64,000 bases of DNA. Source: Neopestalotiopsis rosae (taxonomy: Eukaryota > Ascomycota > Sordariomycetes > Amphisphaeriales > Sporocadaceae). The first letter of the stretch is position 1; each line of letters starts with the position of its first letter. Location: the NCBI GenBank assembly GCA_023078685.1, contig JALGAS010000002.1:2852001-2916000 (forward strand). Direction: 5' to 3'. The notes under the pieces were generated by a model that was given only the letters and a program-made list of their open reading frames with translations, did no database searches and was not told where the DNA came from. The translations under genes and the position numbers were made by a program. Below, in pieces: positions 41,959 through 53,698 of the stretch.

Positions 41959-43868
41959 TGTATGAAGATTAAACAGTATACACAAGGACAAGGACTGCTG
42001 AACGGTCCTATCATTTTGCGCGCCAGTCAAATGAATATATGCTAGTTATTGTAACCGTAACACCGAGCGCCGATGAATGGTCAACAATCACGTGCCCATT
42101 GTAACCCTTAGTATACGATTTTAACAGAAGTATGTTTCTTGGCATGCAAGGCACACCTACCTATATGGGCTGCTAAATGCTATCTATAGTCTCCACTAAT
42201 CTCGGTAAATTAGTCATGCGCCCACAAGGATGCACGATCTTAGCGCCTAGTCCAAATGCACACGATCATATGTTTTTACTTTTCAAAAACCCTCTTCAAT
42301 TGTGCGAAAGCCGCGTACGCACAATCAAAGCGATAGAAGGCATTGGCTGTGGACGCTTCTTATCACGGCAAAATGTATGGAATAGGACACTTAACTGCAA
42401 TAGACATGTATAGTCACGAATCAGCGAATGACGTGCTAACGATAAAGGGAAAGAAGGGAAGTTCGTTTGTCTTCTATTCTAAGACGCCGGTCTTATCACT
42501 AGTCGGCAGTTGTGCATGCGGCGCTGTAACAAACCATTCGTTGCAACTACAACATTGCATCTGCCCAATGACTTAACAAAGTCACACAACAAGGCTCGTC
42601 TTCGGTTTCGGTCTCCACCTGTGAGTATACTCTCAAAATTCCTCGGCGATATCGGTTTTATGTACAATATGTACATGAGCCAACGTGATGAACACTTTGC
42701 GTTCCATCGCATGGACACACAACACGCGGCCAAAATACAACCCAGCTATGTTTAGTACGCGAATCAGTAAACTTAAGCATGCCAATTTATTGCCATATGG
42801 TCTCTTCCCACGACTCCCTATGTTACCGTAGTACCCGCTGAGGGCAACGAAGCCGCTGCCGCCCTCCACCCAGAATGGGCACTCCACTATGAGGCTTTTG
42901 TGTGTATGCATGTCCGGAATTACTGTCCGCGTATTAGATTACTGGCTGTGATTCCATATTTTGTGTTGTCCGCCGTTCGCGCGTTCGTACTCGTACCGAG
43001 GTTCGTGGTATAATGCCGTGCACAACGCTGGGCCCTGAAAGCCCCACCAGAGCACGAGTGAGAAATAATCAGTCATCAGACAGCCATACGGGTAGTAACA
43101 ATAGAGACTGCACTTCCAGACAACCTCGCACTTTTGTTCCTCAACATCAATAATGATTCTGGAATAAACATGCTATGAGACCAGCTTGACCCATTGAATG
43201 CTGTGCAAACGGTCGACTCCGGTATCTAGGTAGTCTTTGTAGAAGAAAGAGCGGGCTTTCGATCCAGAATAACTACTGGCACGCCGCGATTACACTGCTT
43301 CGTTCACCAATTGCATGCATCTGGCGCCTATTATCTGTGTGGAAGAAGCACAAATTACGAATGACGGTGCCCAAATTCAAGGCTGCTCGTGGTCCATCGT
43401 AAGGTAACTTATTGGACAGTTCTGCGTCCAGAGAGCATTCCACTTGCAGAAAACTTGACTCTGAGCTAAAGCTGAGCTATCTCTCACATTTGGTAGCACG
43501 AACGGGCCTTGACTTGAGTCTAGGGTGACGACAAGCTCAATATTCAGCACGAATTTCGCTCTAGTAGCTAGGTAGTCGTCGTTCCATTTCGAGAAAGTTC
43601 TTGGGCTGGCACGTCAGTCTGACAAGCGCGCGTGTGCTTTCCGAGAACGTCGTTGATCTTCACCACAGCCAATACAAATTATAGCGTTGTTTTTGGTGCA
43701 TCTGTGATGAAATATTTCAAACACGAGATTAGGTCTGATATCTGATACATTTCCTTCCATTTTCGGTTGCTGGAGCTTCATGACCATGTATTCAATAGTG
43801 ATGAACACATCGAGATCGCTGTCCGTTTTCCACGCTAATCTCGACATGACCATTATCGCCATGGTCTC
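41959..43868. other. Gene-poor spacer of 1.9 kb
   Basis: Promoter side of the laccase and 3' side of the nitroreductase. Short frames only. Confidence 0.4.
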
Positions 43869-44564
43869 CTACTCTTGGAGACGCGCCTCGTCTTCAAAGC
43901 CCATCATGACGGTCGTATCACTCGCCGGCAGACGCCCAGGACGTATTTGGTTAACAGCATGTTCAGGATCCTCATATCCAATTGCGAGACCACAGATGAC
44001 AGCCAGATTATCAGGAATGCCAACCTGCTGCTTGATCAAGTCGGCATACCCAGCGACCGCGACCTCGGCGCACGACCCGACCCCTCGTGCCGTCAGCGCC
44101 AGCAGCAGCGTCTGCAGGTACATGCCGACACTTAGTGCGTCGGGTCGCCCGAGCTCGTGATCCACGCACACAATCGCGGCGGCCGGCGCGTCGAAGAACT
44201 CAAACATGCGCAGTACTGCAGCCCGCCGGCCGATCCTGTCGCTCCATTCCACGTTGAACCCGGCGCCGTATACCTGTGCGCCGAGAGCCTTGCGCAGGTG
44301 TTCCAGATGCGCCGGCAGCGGCGGAATGGCGCGTAGAGGCTCGTCGGTTGCGCTGGCGGCTACCAGGACTGCCGTCTTGAGCTGCTTAAGAGGATTGCCT
44401 GCCAGAACAAAGAGGCGCCAGGGCTGAATATTGGTGTTGGATGGACTGTACCTGGCAAGGTCCAATGCGTCGTCGAGGATTTCACGTGGGACAGGCTTAT
44501 GGAGGAAGACGCGCGATGAGTGCCGGGCAGTGATGGCCTCATTTAATGTCATTGTGTCAGACAT
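43869..44564 (-). CDS. Nitroreductase-family FMN oxidoreductase
   Basis: Single exon, ATG 44564, 231 aa, the normal length. The FMN phosphate-binding start ITARHSSRVF (R-x-S-x-R-x-F) is followed by ARYSPSNTNIQPWRLFVLAG, then LQTLLLALTARGVGSCAEVA and a final GLAIGYEDPEHAVNQIRPGR with the GYED motif; all are standard nitroreductase blocks. It uses NAD(P)H through FMN to reduce nitro groups, quinones or enones, and works in the cytosol. Codon use is more GC-rich than the surrounding spacers. Bacterial-type family that is common in fungi, so recent transfer cannot be inferred without a tree. Its neighbours (laccase, FAD monooxygenase, P450) fit redox handling of aromatics. Confidence 0.9.
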   Translation of the reverse strand: MSDTMTLNEAITARHSSRVFLHKPVPREILDDALDLARYSPSNTNIQPWRLFVLAGNPLKQLKTAVLVAASATDEPLRAIPPLPAHLEHLRKALGAQVYGAGFNVEWSDRIGRRAAVLRMFEFFDAPAAAIVCVDHELGRPDALSVGMYLQTLLLALTARGVGSCAEVAVAGYADLIKQQVGIPDNLAVICGLAIGYEDPEHAVNQIRPGRLPASDTTVMMGFEDEARLQE

Positions 44565-45880
44565 GATCCCGACTGTGATTGCTAGTAATCGATATAAAGC
44601 ACTATAGCCTTGAAACTAATTATGTGACTTCTTGAGTACGTTGTTTCAGCACGTCGATACCTAAGAGAAGAGGACCCATGTGGAAATGCGGCAAGGCGCC
44701 CCTCGTAACTTCGTGCATTTTCTACATGCAGCCAGAACTTGTTCAAGGGTCCTGATATGCCCAACCGACAGCTCCCCGCGTTTCTCATTGCTACCACGAA
44801 ATGCATCCCCGCCGCTTCTGCGTGGAACAGTCTGATAAGGCAGATAAGCAGATCTTATAGCAGCGGTATCGGCAGCCAGTGAGGCTCTTGTCTGCACTCC
44901 GATTCCCAAATTACCGTCTCATACAGAGCAACTCTTCTTAGAGTGAGTCTCTCACCTGAGCCAGTACGAAGGGAGTTATAGCAATCGAAAACGTAGCGAG
45001 AGACCATTGGGTTTATCCCCAGAGCTACAAAGTAATGTGTTAAAAAGCTATCTAATATACCCGCGTGGCTGATTTGCGTTGAATATACTACGTCAGTGCC
45101 ACAAGGTCTTAGATGACGCCACCGCTAGCTGGAATATTTATCAATACCGGACCAGCTTGCAATATTACAAATTCGGACGGTCGAAATATACATGTTATGC
45201 TACGCATAGATAGTCGTTTGAAATGAACAAGGCAAACGACGAGCGTCATGAAATGACTCTGGTGGGTAGTTCAAGTCCATGCTCAAGGGGAACCCCTAGC
45301 TTATACTAACAAGGTACACAATCTCGCTATAGGGACCATATATAATGTGGGTTGCATGTTGAGTCAACAACGTCAATGCCAGGTTTATCCCAATTGGTTG
45401 AATCTAATAACACTAACCCTTTTTTTGATTCTTGAATTGTTGGTACTCAAAGGTTAGCGGCTTGATTACGAACGTGATTCCAAAGGGGGAATTCAGATAC
45501 TGCGGGGGTCCGATCGGCATTCCAAGGCGGTTTACCACAAGGGTCATTAGCGTGCCACGGCGGGAGGACCAGTGCATATTCAAGTGGTCTCTGATTATGA
45601 TTCGAACTTGCTTATAAATCGAATTCCACACTGTCTCATGCGGGCCTTCCCGTTGGGGCTTGCTAGTTTGCAGTAGTGCAACACTATATTGACGTCGTTG
45701 AACTTCTGGTATCCTCTAGTCAGCTTACATGGTAGCACTCATGTCTAGTTCGTGGTTTGCAATTGACCCGAGGGAAAAAGCATAGAGGATCTGAATCAAG
45801 ATCGAAGAAATGTGACAAAGCATGAGGAATCAATGCAGTAGTGGATCAATGTCAGAAGCATTGGTTATTGATGATAACAG
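44565..45880. other. Divergent gene-poor spacer
   Basis: About 1.3 kb between the nitroreductase and RidA-like promoters; no gene supported. Confidence 0.4.
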
Positions 45881-45889
45881 TATATATAT
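45881..45889 (+). promoter_or_regulatory. TATA-like box of the RidA-like gene
   Basis: TATATATAT lies about 80 bases before ATG 45968; the leader that follows is A/C-rich with several ACATCA-type repeats. Confidence 0.4.
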
Positions 45890-45967
45890 GACTCCCTCGT
45901 ACAGGCAACGGACATCAACAAAACATCGATAAAGCAAGATACATCGCAGTATCGAAAACAATCAAAC

Positions 45968-46457
45968 ATGTCTCACCTCAGATACGCCGCATACCCCAAG
46001 CATGGCGAGGGCGCCAAAGACCTTGCCAACATGTCACAGTCTGCCCGCTATCCTCTGAGCGGAGAGGTCATCACGATATCCGGCCAAGGTGGATGGGATC
46101 GTGAAAACAGCAAAGTCGCCGAAGATCTCAAGGAAGAATACGACAGGGTTAGTATCATTCAAAATTCGAATCCTTCTGCTGCGCAATCTAATCTCCATTC
46201 TCTAACCACGTATCTTACAGGCCTTTGACAATGTCAATCACGCCCTCATTGACATTGGCGGCAAAGGGATGTCGCAGGTCTATAAGGTCGTCATTTATCT
46301 TGCTCCGCTCCAGGATGAGGCTCAAGAGTTCCTATTCCAAAACCTCAAGAAATGGTTTCCCGACCACTCTCCGTTGGTATCTGTTTTTGGCATCGAGAAA
46401 CTCTCGCTCGAGGGTATGAGGATTGAGATCGAGGCCTGGGCTCATGTCCCCGCTTAA
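45968..46457 (+). CDS. RidA/YjgF/UK114-family protein
   Basis: Two exons, 45968-46147 and 46221-46457 (73-nt intron, phase 0), 138 aa, the family size. GEVITISGQGGWDREN matches the entry block, and exon 2 gives the fold core, AFDNVNHALIDIGG then VYKVVIYLAPLQDE and the closing GMRIEIEAWAHVPA, where most members have a V-E-I-E-A-x-A motif. RidA proteins hydrolyse reactive enamine/imine intermediates; relatives in catabolic operons process aromatic or heterocycle intermediates. Lacks a clear mitochondrial signal, so cytosolic. It converges with a FAD monooxygenase, the two stops being 86 bases apart, which makes a shared pathway plausible though not proven. Confidence 0.9.
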
Positions 46458-46543
46458 TTTTGTGTTCCCGTGGGAGCGGGCGACCACTCACAACTTCGTA
46501 CTGATAGTGTGCTATGTATGAGGCAGACATTCCAACACAGAAG

Positions 46544-47908
46544 CTATCTTCTTCCGAGAATCTCCTTCATCTTGTTGAGCGCGTCCTGCTTGTGTGCCTC
46601 CATGTCTAGAGCCATTATGAACCCCCAACGAGGCGGGACCAGCGATCTCAGCTTGGCCGGATTCAACCCGATTTCGCTATCTTGTCCGCAGAAGATGAGA
46701 CCAGTCCCACGACTTGAATCGATCACCTGTTGACATCTGGGTTGTCTGACGGTATTATATGCCTCGAATGCAGCATTGACTTGATCCTTGCTAGTGATAT
46801 GAGACAAGAGATGTCCAAGAATCATGGCGTCCTCAATAGCCTGGCCGGCACCCGCGCCTTGCCACGGAGTTGTGGCATGAGCAGCATCGCCAACTATGCA
46901 GGTGCGCCCATCATAGAAAGTCGGGGTATTCTTGTGCTCCCATTGAGAATATGCTTGAACGTCCGGTTCATCCATCATTAGCTGCAAGAGTATCAGTCGT
47001 GGCGCTCTAAGTTTTGCAGTGATTGAACTACTTGCCTCAATGACACTGCTGGCAATAGGTCCGTCAAGCCACTTCGAAAGCGTGGTAGTTGCTAGTTCCC
47101 TGCTAAGTGGTCTCTTTCGATCTTTGGGATGATCCATTTCGATTGCCGAGATGACAACTTGAACCATAGTGCGGTTCTCCAAGACATCGTGCATGATGAA
47201 CGCTTGGTCTCCGATCCATCCATACTGTCTGTCAAGCTCAAAGAATTCAGGACCTATGGTTTTCTGTGCTTTCTCAAAAGGCATAAGAATTCTGCAGTCC
47301 CAGAAACCAGCTGGAGATGCCTTATATTCGGCATTGTCGCCAACTACATGTTCGCGAACCTTGCCAAATATGCCATCGGCGCCAATAATTGCATCGAATG
47401 AGTCGATTTGCCCGTCTTGAAACGTTAGCTGGATTCCGTCACCAGTGTTCTTGACATTGGTCAATTTCTTGTTGGCGTGCAGAATTTCCTTAGGTAGCGG
47501 AGCGAGCAATTCGCGGAGCAGTGAAGCTCTGTGGACCACGACTCCAGGGTTGCCAGCGCCCGCAAGGTCAAACACCACGTTTCCAGCTTCAGGCCCAGAA
47601 CCCTAGATATGTTTCAATACTTCGAGAATTACCGGGAAGCAGTCCTTTAGACTCACCAGAACGATTCGAGAAGAATTCATGGCGACTGCGCCGGCCTTCT
47701 CCAAGATGGTCTTTGCTGACGGGATAATCTGCGCCAGAGCTTGCTGGAAATTTGTAGCCAGTCCTATGGCAGCACCACGCTCAGAGAACTCTGGTGCAGA
47801 CTCATAGACTTGAATCTGTAGATGTGGTATTCGAACGAGGGCATTTGCCAATGTGGCTCCGGCGAGACCGCCACCAATGATGGCAACGCGGATGGGAGGG
47901 GCAGTCAT
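46544..47908 (-). CDS. FAD-dependent monooxygenase, salicylate-hydroxylase-like
   Basis: Three exons: 47657-47908, 47036-47602 and 46544-46981; about 418 aa. Rossmann start VAIIGGGLAGATLANALVR with YESAPEFSERGAAIGL; Arg-containing loop VVHRASLLRELL; DG motif IIGADGIFGKVREHV; second FAD motif CIVGDAAHATTPWQGAGAGQ followed by AIEDAMILGHLL. These place it with class A flavin monooxygenases near salicylate hydroxylase. The second intron (46982-47035, 54 nt) begins GCAAGT, a GC-AG intron: because 54 is a multiple of three, the unspliced frame is also open, but removal gives the better family alignment (SSVIE then LMMDEPDVQAYSQW). Its function is NAD(P)H-driven aromatic hydroxylation. Confidence 0.88.
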
Positions 47909-48601
47909 GGTCGCGACGTCATTCGCCTGTCGATGCAATGATGATGGATTTGATAGATGAAATGGACTTTGTAGAATTCAAATATCGAAAGCAGCCGAAA
48001 CGTGTTGTCTTATGTTTCATTCCGCTGCAGTAAGATTTTAATGTATTTGGTCATTGCGAACCAACTTTGTACCTTCCTGAGGTCAGATACTGTGGGGCTA
48101 CACTTTGGAAGGCGCTACAATGTAAGGGAGCACTGCTGCTGGTAGGGGATATCGAGTGGGGCAAGAGCGGCTGCACAAGCGTTGGTAGGCGGCGTGCAGC
48201 GCTGTAGTGTAGCGCTGTAGCATGCATGTTGGAGGTTGCTTGATGCCGCTCTAGTTGTGAACCAATCACCACGGCCGTCCTGGACGAGAGCCTACGTGCT
48301 TCTCAGAATTTATTCATATGCTGCATAACATTTGATTCATTGACTATTCCAGGTTCTTTAGCCCATAAGCCAACTCAAGTCATCGTCAAGTGTCTCTTTC
48401 AAAGTTGACCAACGCCAGAGCAATAGTCTGAAGCTTGCAAAAGGGTTGGTAGATACGAATTCAGCGCATTTCCAAGTGATTGCTCCCATTGCTTCACCCC
48501 TCCTCATTCGCGTGATCTAACATACTCAGTCTGACTCCTACCTTGGCCATCTACTGCGGTAGATTGATGCGTCGTTATCGTTGGTAATGACAAATCACGA
48601 C
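47909..48601. other. Spacer with small repeat
   Basis: Promoter side of the FAD monooxygenase; a 10-bp unit AGCGCTGTAG occurs twice near 48199-48221. No gene seen. Confidence 0.45.
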
Positions 48602-50623
48602 TCAGCCAATGGGGTCACTTGTGACACGAACAATGAAGTCGTGGATGAAGAATGTGGCAGCTGATTCTCGTACCCAAGGCTTCTCGGGGTTCGCAACTTG
48701 AAAGTCGAATTGTCGCAACAGCTGCGTCAGATAATTAGCGATTGGGTCGCGAATACTTGTCCATAATTACTTACCTCGACAAAGATCTTGTTGAGCTCTA
48801 ATAGAGCCAAGACTCTTCCCAAACACAGCCATCGCCCAAATCCGAACAGAAGATCAACCACCTTTCGGCGCTTGGCTAGGGTCTCCTCGTCCGCCTCAAT
48901 GAAGCGCTCGGGTCGGAAAATATCAACATCATCGCCAAACACTTCACGGTCTCTCATGAGCGATTGGAAATTGACGTGAATGTCCGTACCTCCGGGTAGT
49001 TTCTTTCCACAGATGGTGTCACCTCCAGGTGGCACCCTCTTGGGGAAACCAGCAACTACGGGGTTGGCTACGCGCAGACCTTCGTTAATGACGGCTTGGA
49101 GGTACGGGAGGTTTTTTGCCTCATCACCCGTGATGGGCTTCGAGATACGGCCGCCTTGGATAGCATCCGCAATCTCCTGCCTCAACTTCTGGAGGACACG
49201 GGGCGTCGTCATCAAGTATAATAGCACTCCTCGGATAGTACTAATTGACGTTTCCGTCCCCGCGGGCAATTGAACAGATAGGTCTAGCTCTGCTTCCTGT
49301 GCCGACATCTTGTGCTTGAGCCACTCAGCCTGAAGTGGTATGTCAGCATTATTTTTTCCCGTCTCGCCGGTCGTTCTTCCGATTGTAGAAGCTGATCTTA
49401 CCAGCATTGTGTCACGTGGCTTCTCATTGTGGTTGTCTTCTGTCTGGCTTGACACCGCGTCCTTTAGGTATCTGGCGATCTCAATTAACTCGGTGGACTA
49501 TAGATTTGATGAGGGATAGATGCTTACCCCAACCATCCGGCACTTGGATCTCCTCCGAACAACCGGAGCCAGAGTGGGGAGAACAGTATGTGGCGAACTA
49601 GGAACAGGGTTGTATGAGCCATCTACTTCATTGAGAGATCGATGTATGAACTTGTAGAGCACTTACTGCTCGGAACCATGGCGGCCGATTGAATGAATGC
49701 AAAGTTCTTATCGCCCTCACTGAGGTAATTGAAATGGTCCTTCTCCGCCGTCAGGTTTCCCCAGGCCTTGCCCATACCCGCGAGGGTGATCAGGTCGACC
49801 TGGAAGTTTTGGAGCATGCGGCCAAAGTCGATGACGGCCTGACCGCTGCCATCGGTGATCTTGCGCTTGAGTACCTCTGCCAAGAGTCCGATTTGTACGT
49901 CGACGTTGTTCTCAATGTCCATGAGGCCCTTGCCCGCGAACCCGTGAATGAGCTTGGCCTTGCGCTTGTCGTGCTTGGCGACGTCGAGCTCGCTGAAGAC
50001 GGAATCGCCGTAGGGGTTGAACCTGATTTATACACGGGTCAGTATGTCTGGTGAGATTGTCTATATCAACAACGATTGTAATATGTACCCAGTACAGTCA
50101 ATTCCCACCATCAGACGTGAGGCGTAACAGCGCACCCGCGACTGCATAGGCACTCAATGCTAGACATGAACCCACTTGGGTCGTACAAGCTTCTATAGGA
50201 GCTACCAGTCTGAATTTGATTTTGGGGGCTTTTTCCCTCACAGAAGTGCAGTATACAAAAGATATGTTTCACTAACCTGATACTCGCATACCATTCGCTG
50301 CGGGTGTAGGTCGAACGAGCCGAGCTTATCTTCCAGAGCGTTTCAGGGTCCGATACGAGGACATCGTTGGGCGCTATTCGGACGAGCTTGCCATATTTCT
50401 CTTGAGTATTGTGGACAAAGTCGGCATAGCATCCGCTCATGGACTTTCGGTACACCCAGAAGCTGCTAAGAGAGGCGGCAAACGGGCCTGGTATGTGGCT
50501 CAGGCGATACCAAGAGGTGAACACCCATATCGCTGTAGCAATGGTTGTGGCGCCGAGACTGAAGAGGACCAAGCTGGTTACCCCATATGTTTGAACGATG
50601 TCATCCAGATCCAAAGAATCCAT
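48602..50623 (-). CDS. Cytochrome P450 monooxygenase (pisatin-demethylase-like group)
   Basis: Six exons: 50277-50623, 49667-50022, 49528-49597, 49402-49471, 48775-49329 and 48602-48721; all phases close; 505 aa. N-terminal membrane anchor (LVLFSLGATTIATAIWVF), then SHIPGPFAASLSSFW and EKYGKLVRIAPNDV, typical of this group. I-helix AGTETSISTIR, K-helix INEGLRVANP, PERF region FRPERFIEADEE, heme loop FGFGRWLCLGR. The last exon supplies LLRQFDFQVANPEKPW. The first intron is 254 nt, far longer than the others (about 59-72 nt), so a missed micro-exon is possible there. The enzyme sits in the ER and oxidises a small hydrophobic compound. It lies 693 bases upstream in transcription-independent order from the FAD monooxygenase, same strand, which suggests one pathway. 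Confidence 0.87.
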
Positions 50624-52040
50624 GATGGAAAACAATAATTGTGAAAACAGAATTTGTAGTAAACTGAATACTCTAGTTCTAGAAGTTTAGGGACGTGAAT
50701 GTGGTAGTAGGAGTCAAGTCGTGAGCCGGTGAAACCAGCTAACTTGTACACCTCTATATATATCTCTATCATCGGCGTTTGTTACCAGACATTAAACACA
50801 GATGACCGCTGATGGCGCCAGCCTGTTATGGGTCACGTACAGCTCAATCGAGTATATTAGCTGAAAATCGGGCATAAACAGGATTCTATCCCAGGCGGAT
50901 CCCAGAATGCACATCGTGACATTAGTTCAAGACTTGACATGATTGGACCGAGATATAGAAGGCTGCATGATTGATAAAGCTGGAAGTCGAGAAGAGGCAT
51001 GTCCGCTGCAGAAACGCATACCAAGCGACCGTTATACTCGCCGACCAATAAGTGTACAGCGCACATGCATACGGGATGAGCCGCTCATTGGACGAATACC
51101 ATTATTGAAACACGGATACTACCCTACAACAACATTTCGGGTTGTGGGTGCTGCTTCGAAAGCAGGCGGCCAATGTCGTACAGGAGCGGGGAACAGCGGC
51201 TCCAGTATAGCTCTTTATCAAAGTCAGCAAGAGTGTGCGAATATAAGGGGGCCGTTGCAAGGATAATTACCGCATACCTTAGTAATCAGGAAATGATTGC
51301 CGGCACTCCACTCTCGACTTCCTGCAGAAGCTCTGTGCAGGAGTTCTACATTATCACATATATATCCCGGCTCGGTGTGGCTTCAGCATCATCCTGTGCG
51401 ACCACATCCAATGGCCGTTGAGGCAATTCCGATGGCATTCCCCAACTCATGGGGCATGTCTGCTCGGCGGTTGGCCAGAACTGAAGTCCTCAACTGCCTT
51501 TTGAAGAGAGACGGAGCTGTGGGATCGGGGTAGCATTTCCCGAGAGCCTCATCGTTGCTAACGAATAGATCTGAGCGCGGCAGTATACTAGGCTTTTGTG
51601 ATACCTGCGCTGAATGGTGGTGATCAAAGGACACCGGCACCTTGATATATGGCCGAAAGTGATGCCGCATGAAAGCGGGTAACTGTGGCTACCTGCGCGC
51701 AGCATCGGTAGTTAGATGGAAGGGTCTCTCCCTCTATCCATGTTCATATCATGTTTCGACTCAGAAGAACGGTCACTTGGTCAGGTTGAAGCGTCTGTAT
51801 ACACGTCACACATTGTGCGTACGGAATACGAGACTAATGCATGGCTATTATGCAGATTGCTTCCAACTTGGGTTCGCAGATAAGCTTTTCCTTAAAAAGA
51901 ACTACAGCATTCGGATGGTACCTATGATTGCAAACGAACCTTCTTCCCCTCAGTAATCTCTCAAGCCATTGGTGATAATGACCAACTAGAAAACGTATGC
52001 ATCCTCAACCGCGCGTCCTGTGGTGGATCTTTCTATGTCG

Positions 52041-52077
<37 letters not shown>

Positions 52078-53698
52078 CCCCCCGAGCAGCCCACCGTTGA
52101 TGATTCAGTGATTCCATTGATTACTTATCAAAACTCAGATTCGGGCGTGAGCAGGGCTTCGGCATGGCTTACAATAAATGCGAATACAGTCATCCAAATA
52201 TCTGATGGCAACATGCTGGTAGGTGCATGACTACATGCTTATTTTTGATCAATAAATATACATTGTAACTCAACGTTGAATAACCACGTACTGATGTTTA
52301 CTTCATGAATGTTTCGTGTTCCGGACATCACGGTATATATAAACATCTAACGCACTGAATATAAGATAGGGAAATCTCTATCCAGTAGCAAAAGCCGTTA
52401 ATCTTGCATGAAGGAGTATGTATGTGGCGCATATAGATGTCAATGATTGGCCGAAATAGTTATCCTGCAGATCTAGCTTAGCTAATAGTCAGTACCTACA
52501 GAGAAAATCAATGAACCTCGCAACATTATGCAATCACGTCTATAATCCGACTTATTAGTGCGACTGTGGTAAAGTAGAGAACGAACATTTTCATGTTCAT
52601 CTTAGGCAGTGCGCTTGGCTATTGCCTATAGACTCTTCAATTATCAATATCATATCACGGTAATACTGTCGAGATCAAACGAGACTGTGGTCAACCAAGT
52701 GATCGATTAGTTGGTCGAGTATCTTTACGTATTTGTAGGAGTGGCGAATGCTATATACGTCAAGGTAACAGGTGACTACGAAGTTCGAACTGTATGAGGC
52801 TAGGATCCTAATTCAATGGATGCTGCCGTTTACCTCTTTGCTTTGAATGATCCAGAGTTCACGTGTAGTTTAGTATCCGCTTATGTGAAATGGAGCGGTA
52901 TTGAAAATTGGGGTTACTGCAGAAGAGTGTCGAGCGACATTAAAACTCCTGCTGAGAGGCCCACCCACCGATTGAAACAAGTTGTGATCTCAGAATGGAT
53001 AGTAGGAAAACCAAAGCCGTCGGTCTGGTCATCCAGACTCCAACGGTCGAAGCACTTCGAGTCGACTTGATGATGACTTGAGTTTCTTTACTGCGTGAGG
53101 TGCCTGACAATTCACATCACGCCAGCTTCAGCATAGCTAACAAGGAGGCCCTAGCTCGTGACAAATATACAAATGTTGATTCCAAGATCGACTGGCGTAG
53201 CGTGAGCTCGTGTTTCTCTTTTTGCCAATTCATGGAGGCGTAGTGAGGAAGGAGCGAGACCTAAGTATGCAGTGGAATGAGTGTAGACGAAGTGGCGAGC
53301 CACGCTGTCTGCTCCTGCCAGAACCGTGCACTATGTCCATGGCATCATCAGAGCAGAGAGAAAGAACGCTATAGAACAGCACATATGCGTGGGCTCGCCA
53401 CGAAGTCTTGTTGCACTACACTCGAATCCTGTGAGCTTGATCATCGTCATCTGGGCTTGGGTCTCATTTGCTTGGTGAGAAAGGCAATGTCCGCTTTCGT
53501 AGTTGTGTGATTGTAAACTACGAAAAGATTAAAAGGTATCCAGGAACCAAAATTCGCTTCGCTCGAAACGCCGTTGCCACCTTTTGGGCGATATACTCAT
53601 GTCCATCATAAAAATACCGCGCTTGCCCACTGCTCTGGAACAGCCGAGCACGAAAATCTCCAAGTCATCATCTGCAATGAGGTGCGATCTATTGCCAC
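50624..53698. other. Longest gene-poor spacer, 3.1 kb
   Basis: No supported gene. Contains a TATATATA-like stretch about 130 bases before the P450 start (near 50755), and the poly-C tract listed separately. Short frames on both strands lack motifs. Confidence 0.4.
52043..52083 (+). repeat. Poly-C tract (C34-G-C6)
   Basis: An almost pure run of cytosines, 41 bases with one G. Its true length is likely poorly fixed by sequencing. Confidence 0.9.

Noticed and set aside
48199..48221. Duplicate 10-bp unit AGCGCTGTAG as a regulatory site
   Set aside because: Only two copies and no known binding motif; probably chance or minor slippage.
52043..52083. Poly-C tract as telomeric or origin sequence
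   Set aside because: Not a TTAGGG/CCCTAA repeat and flanked by unique sequence.
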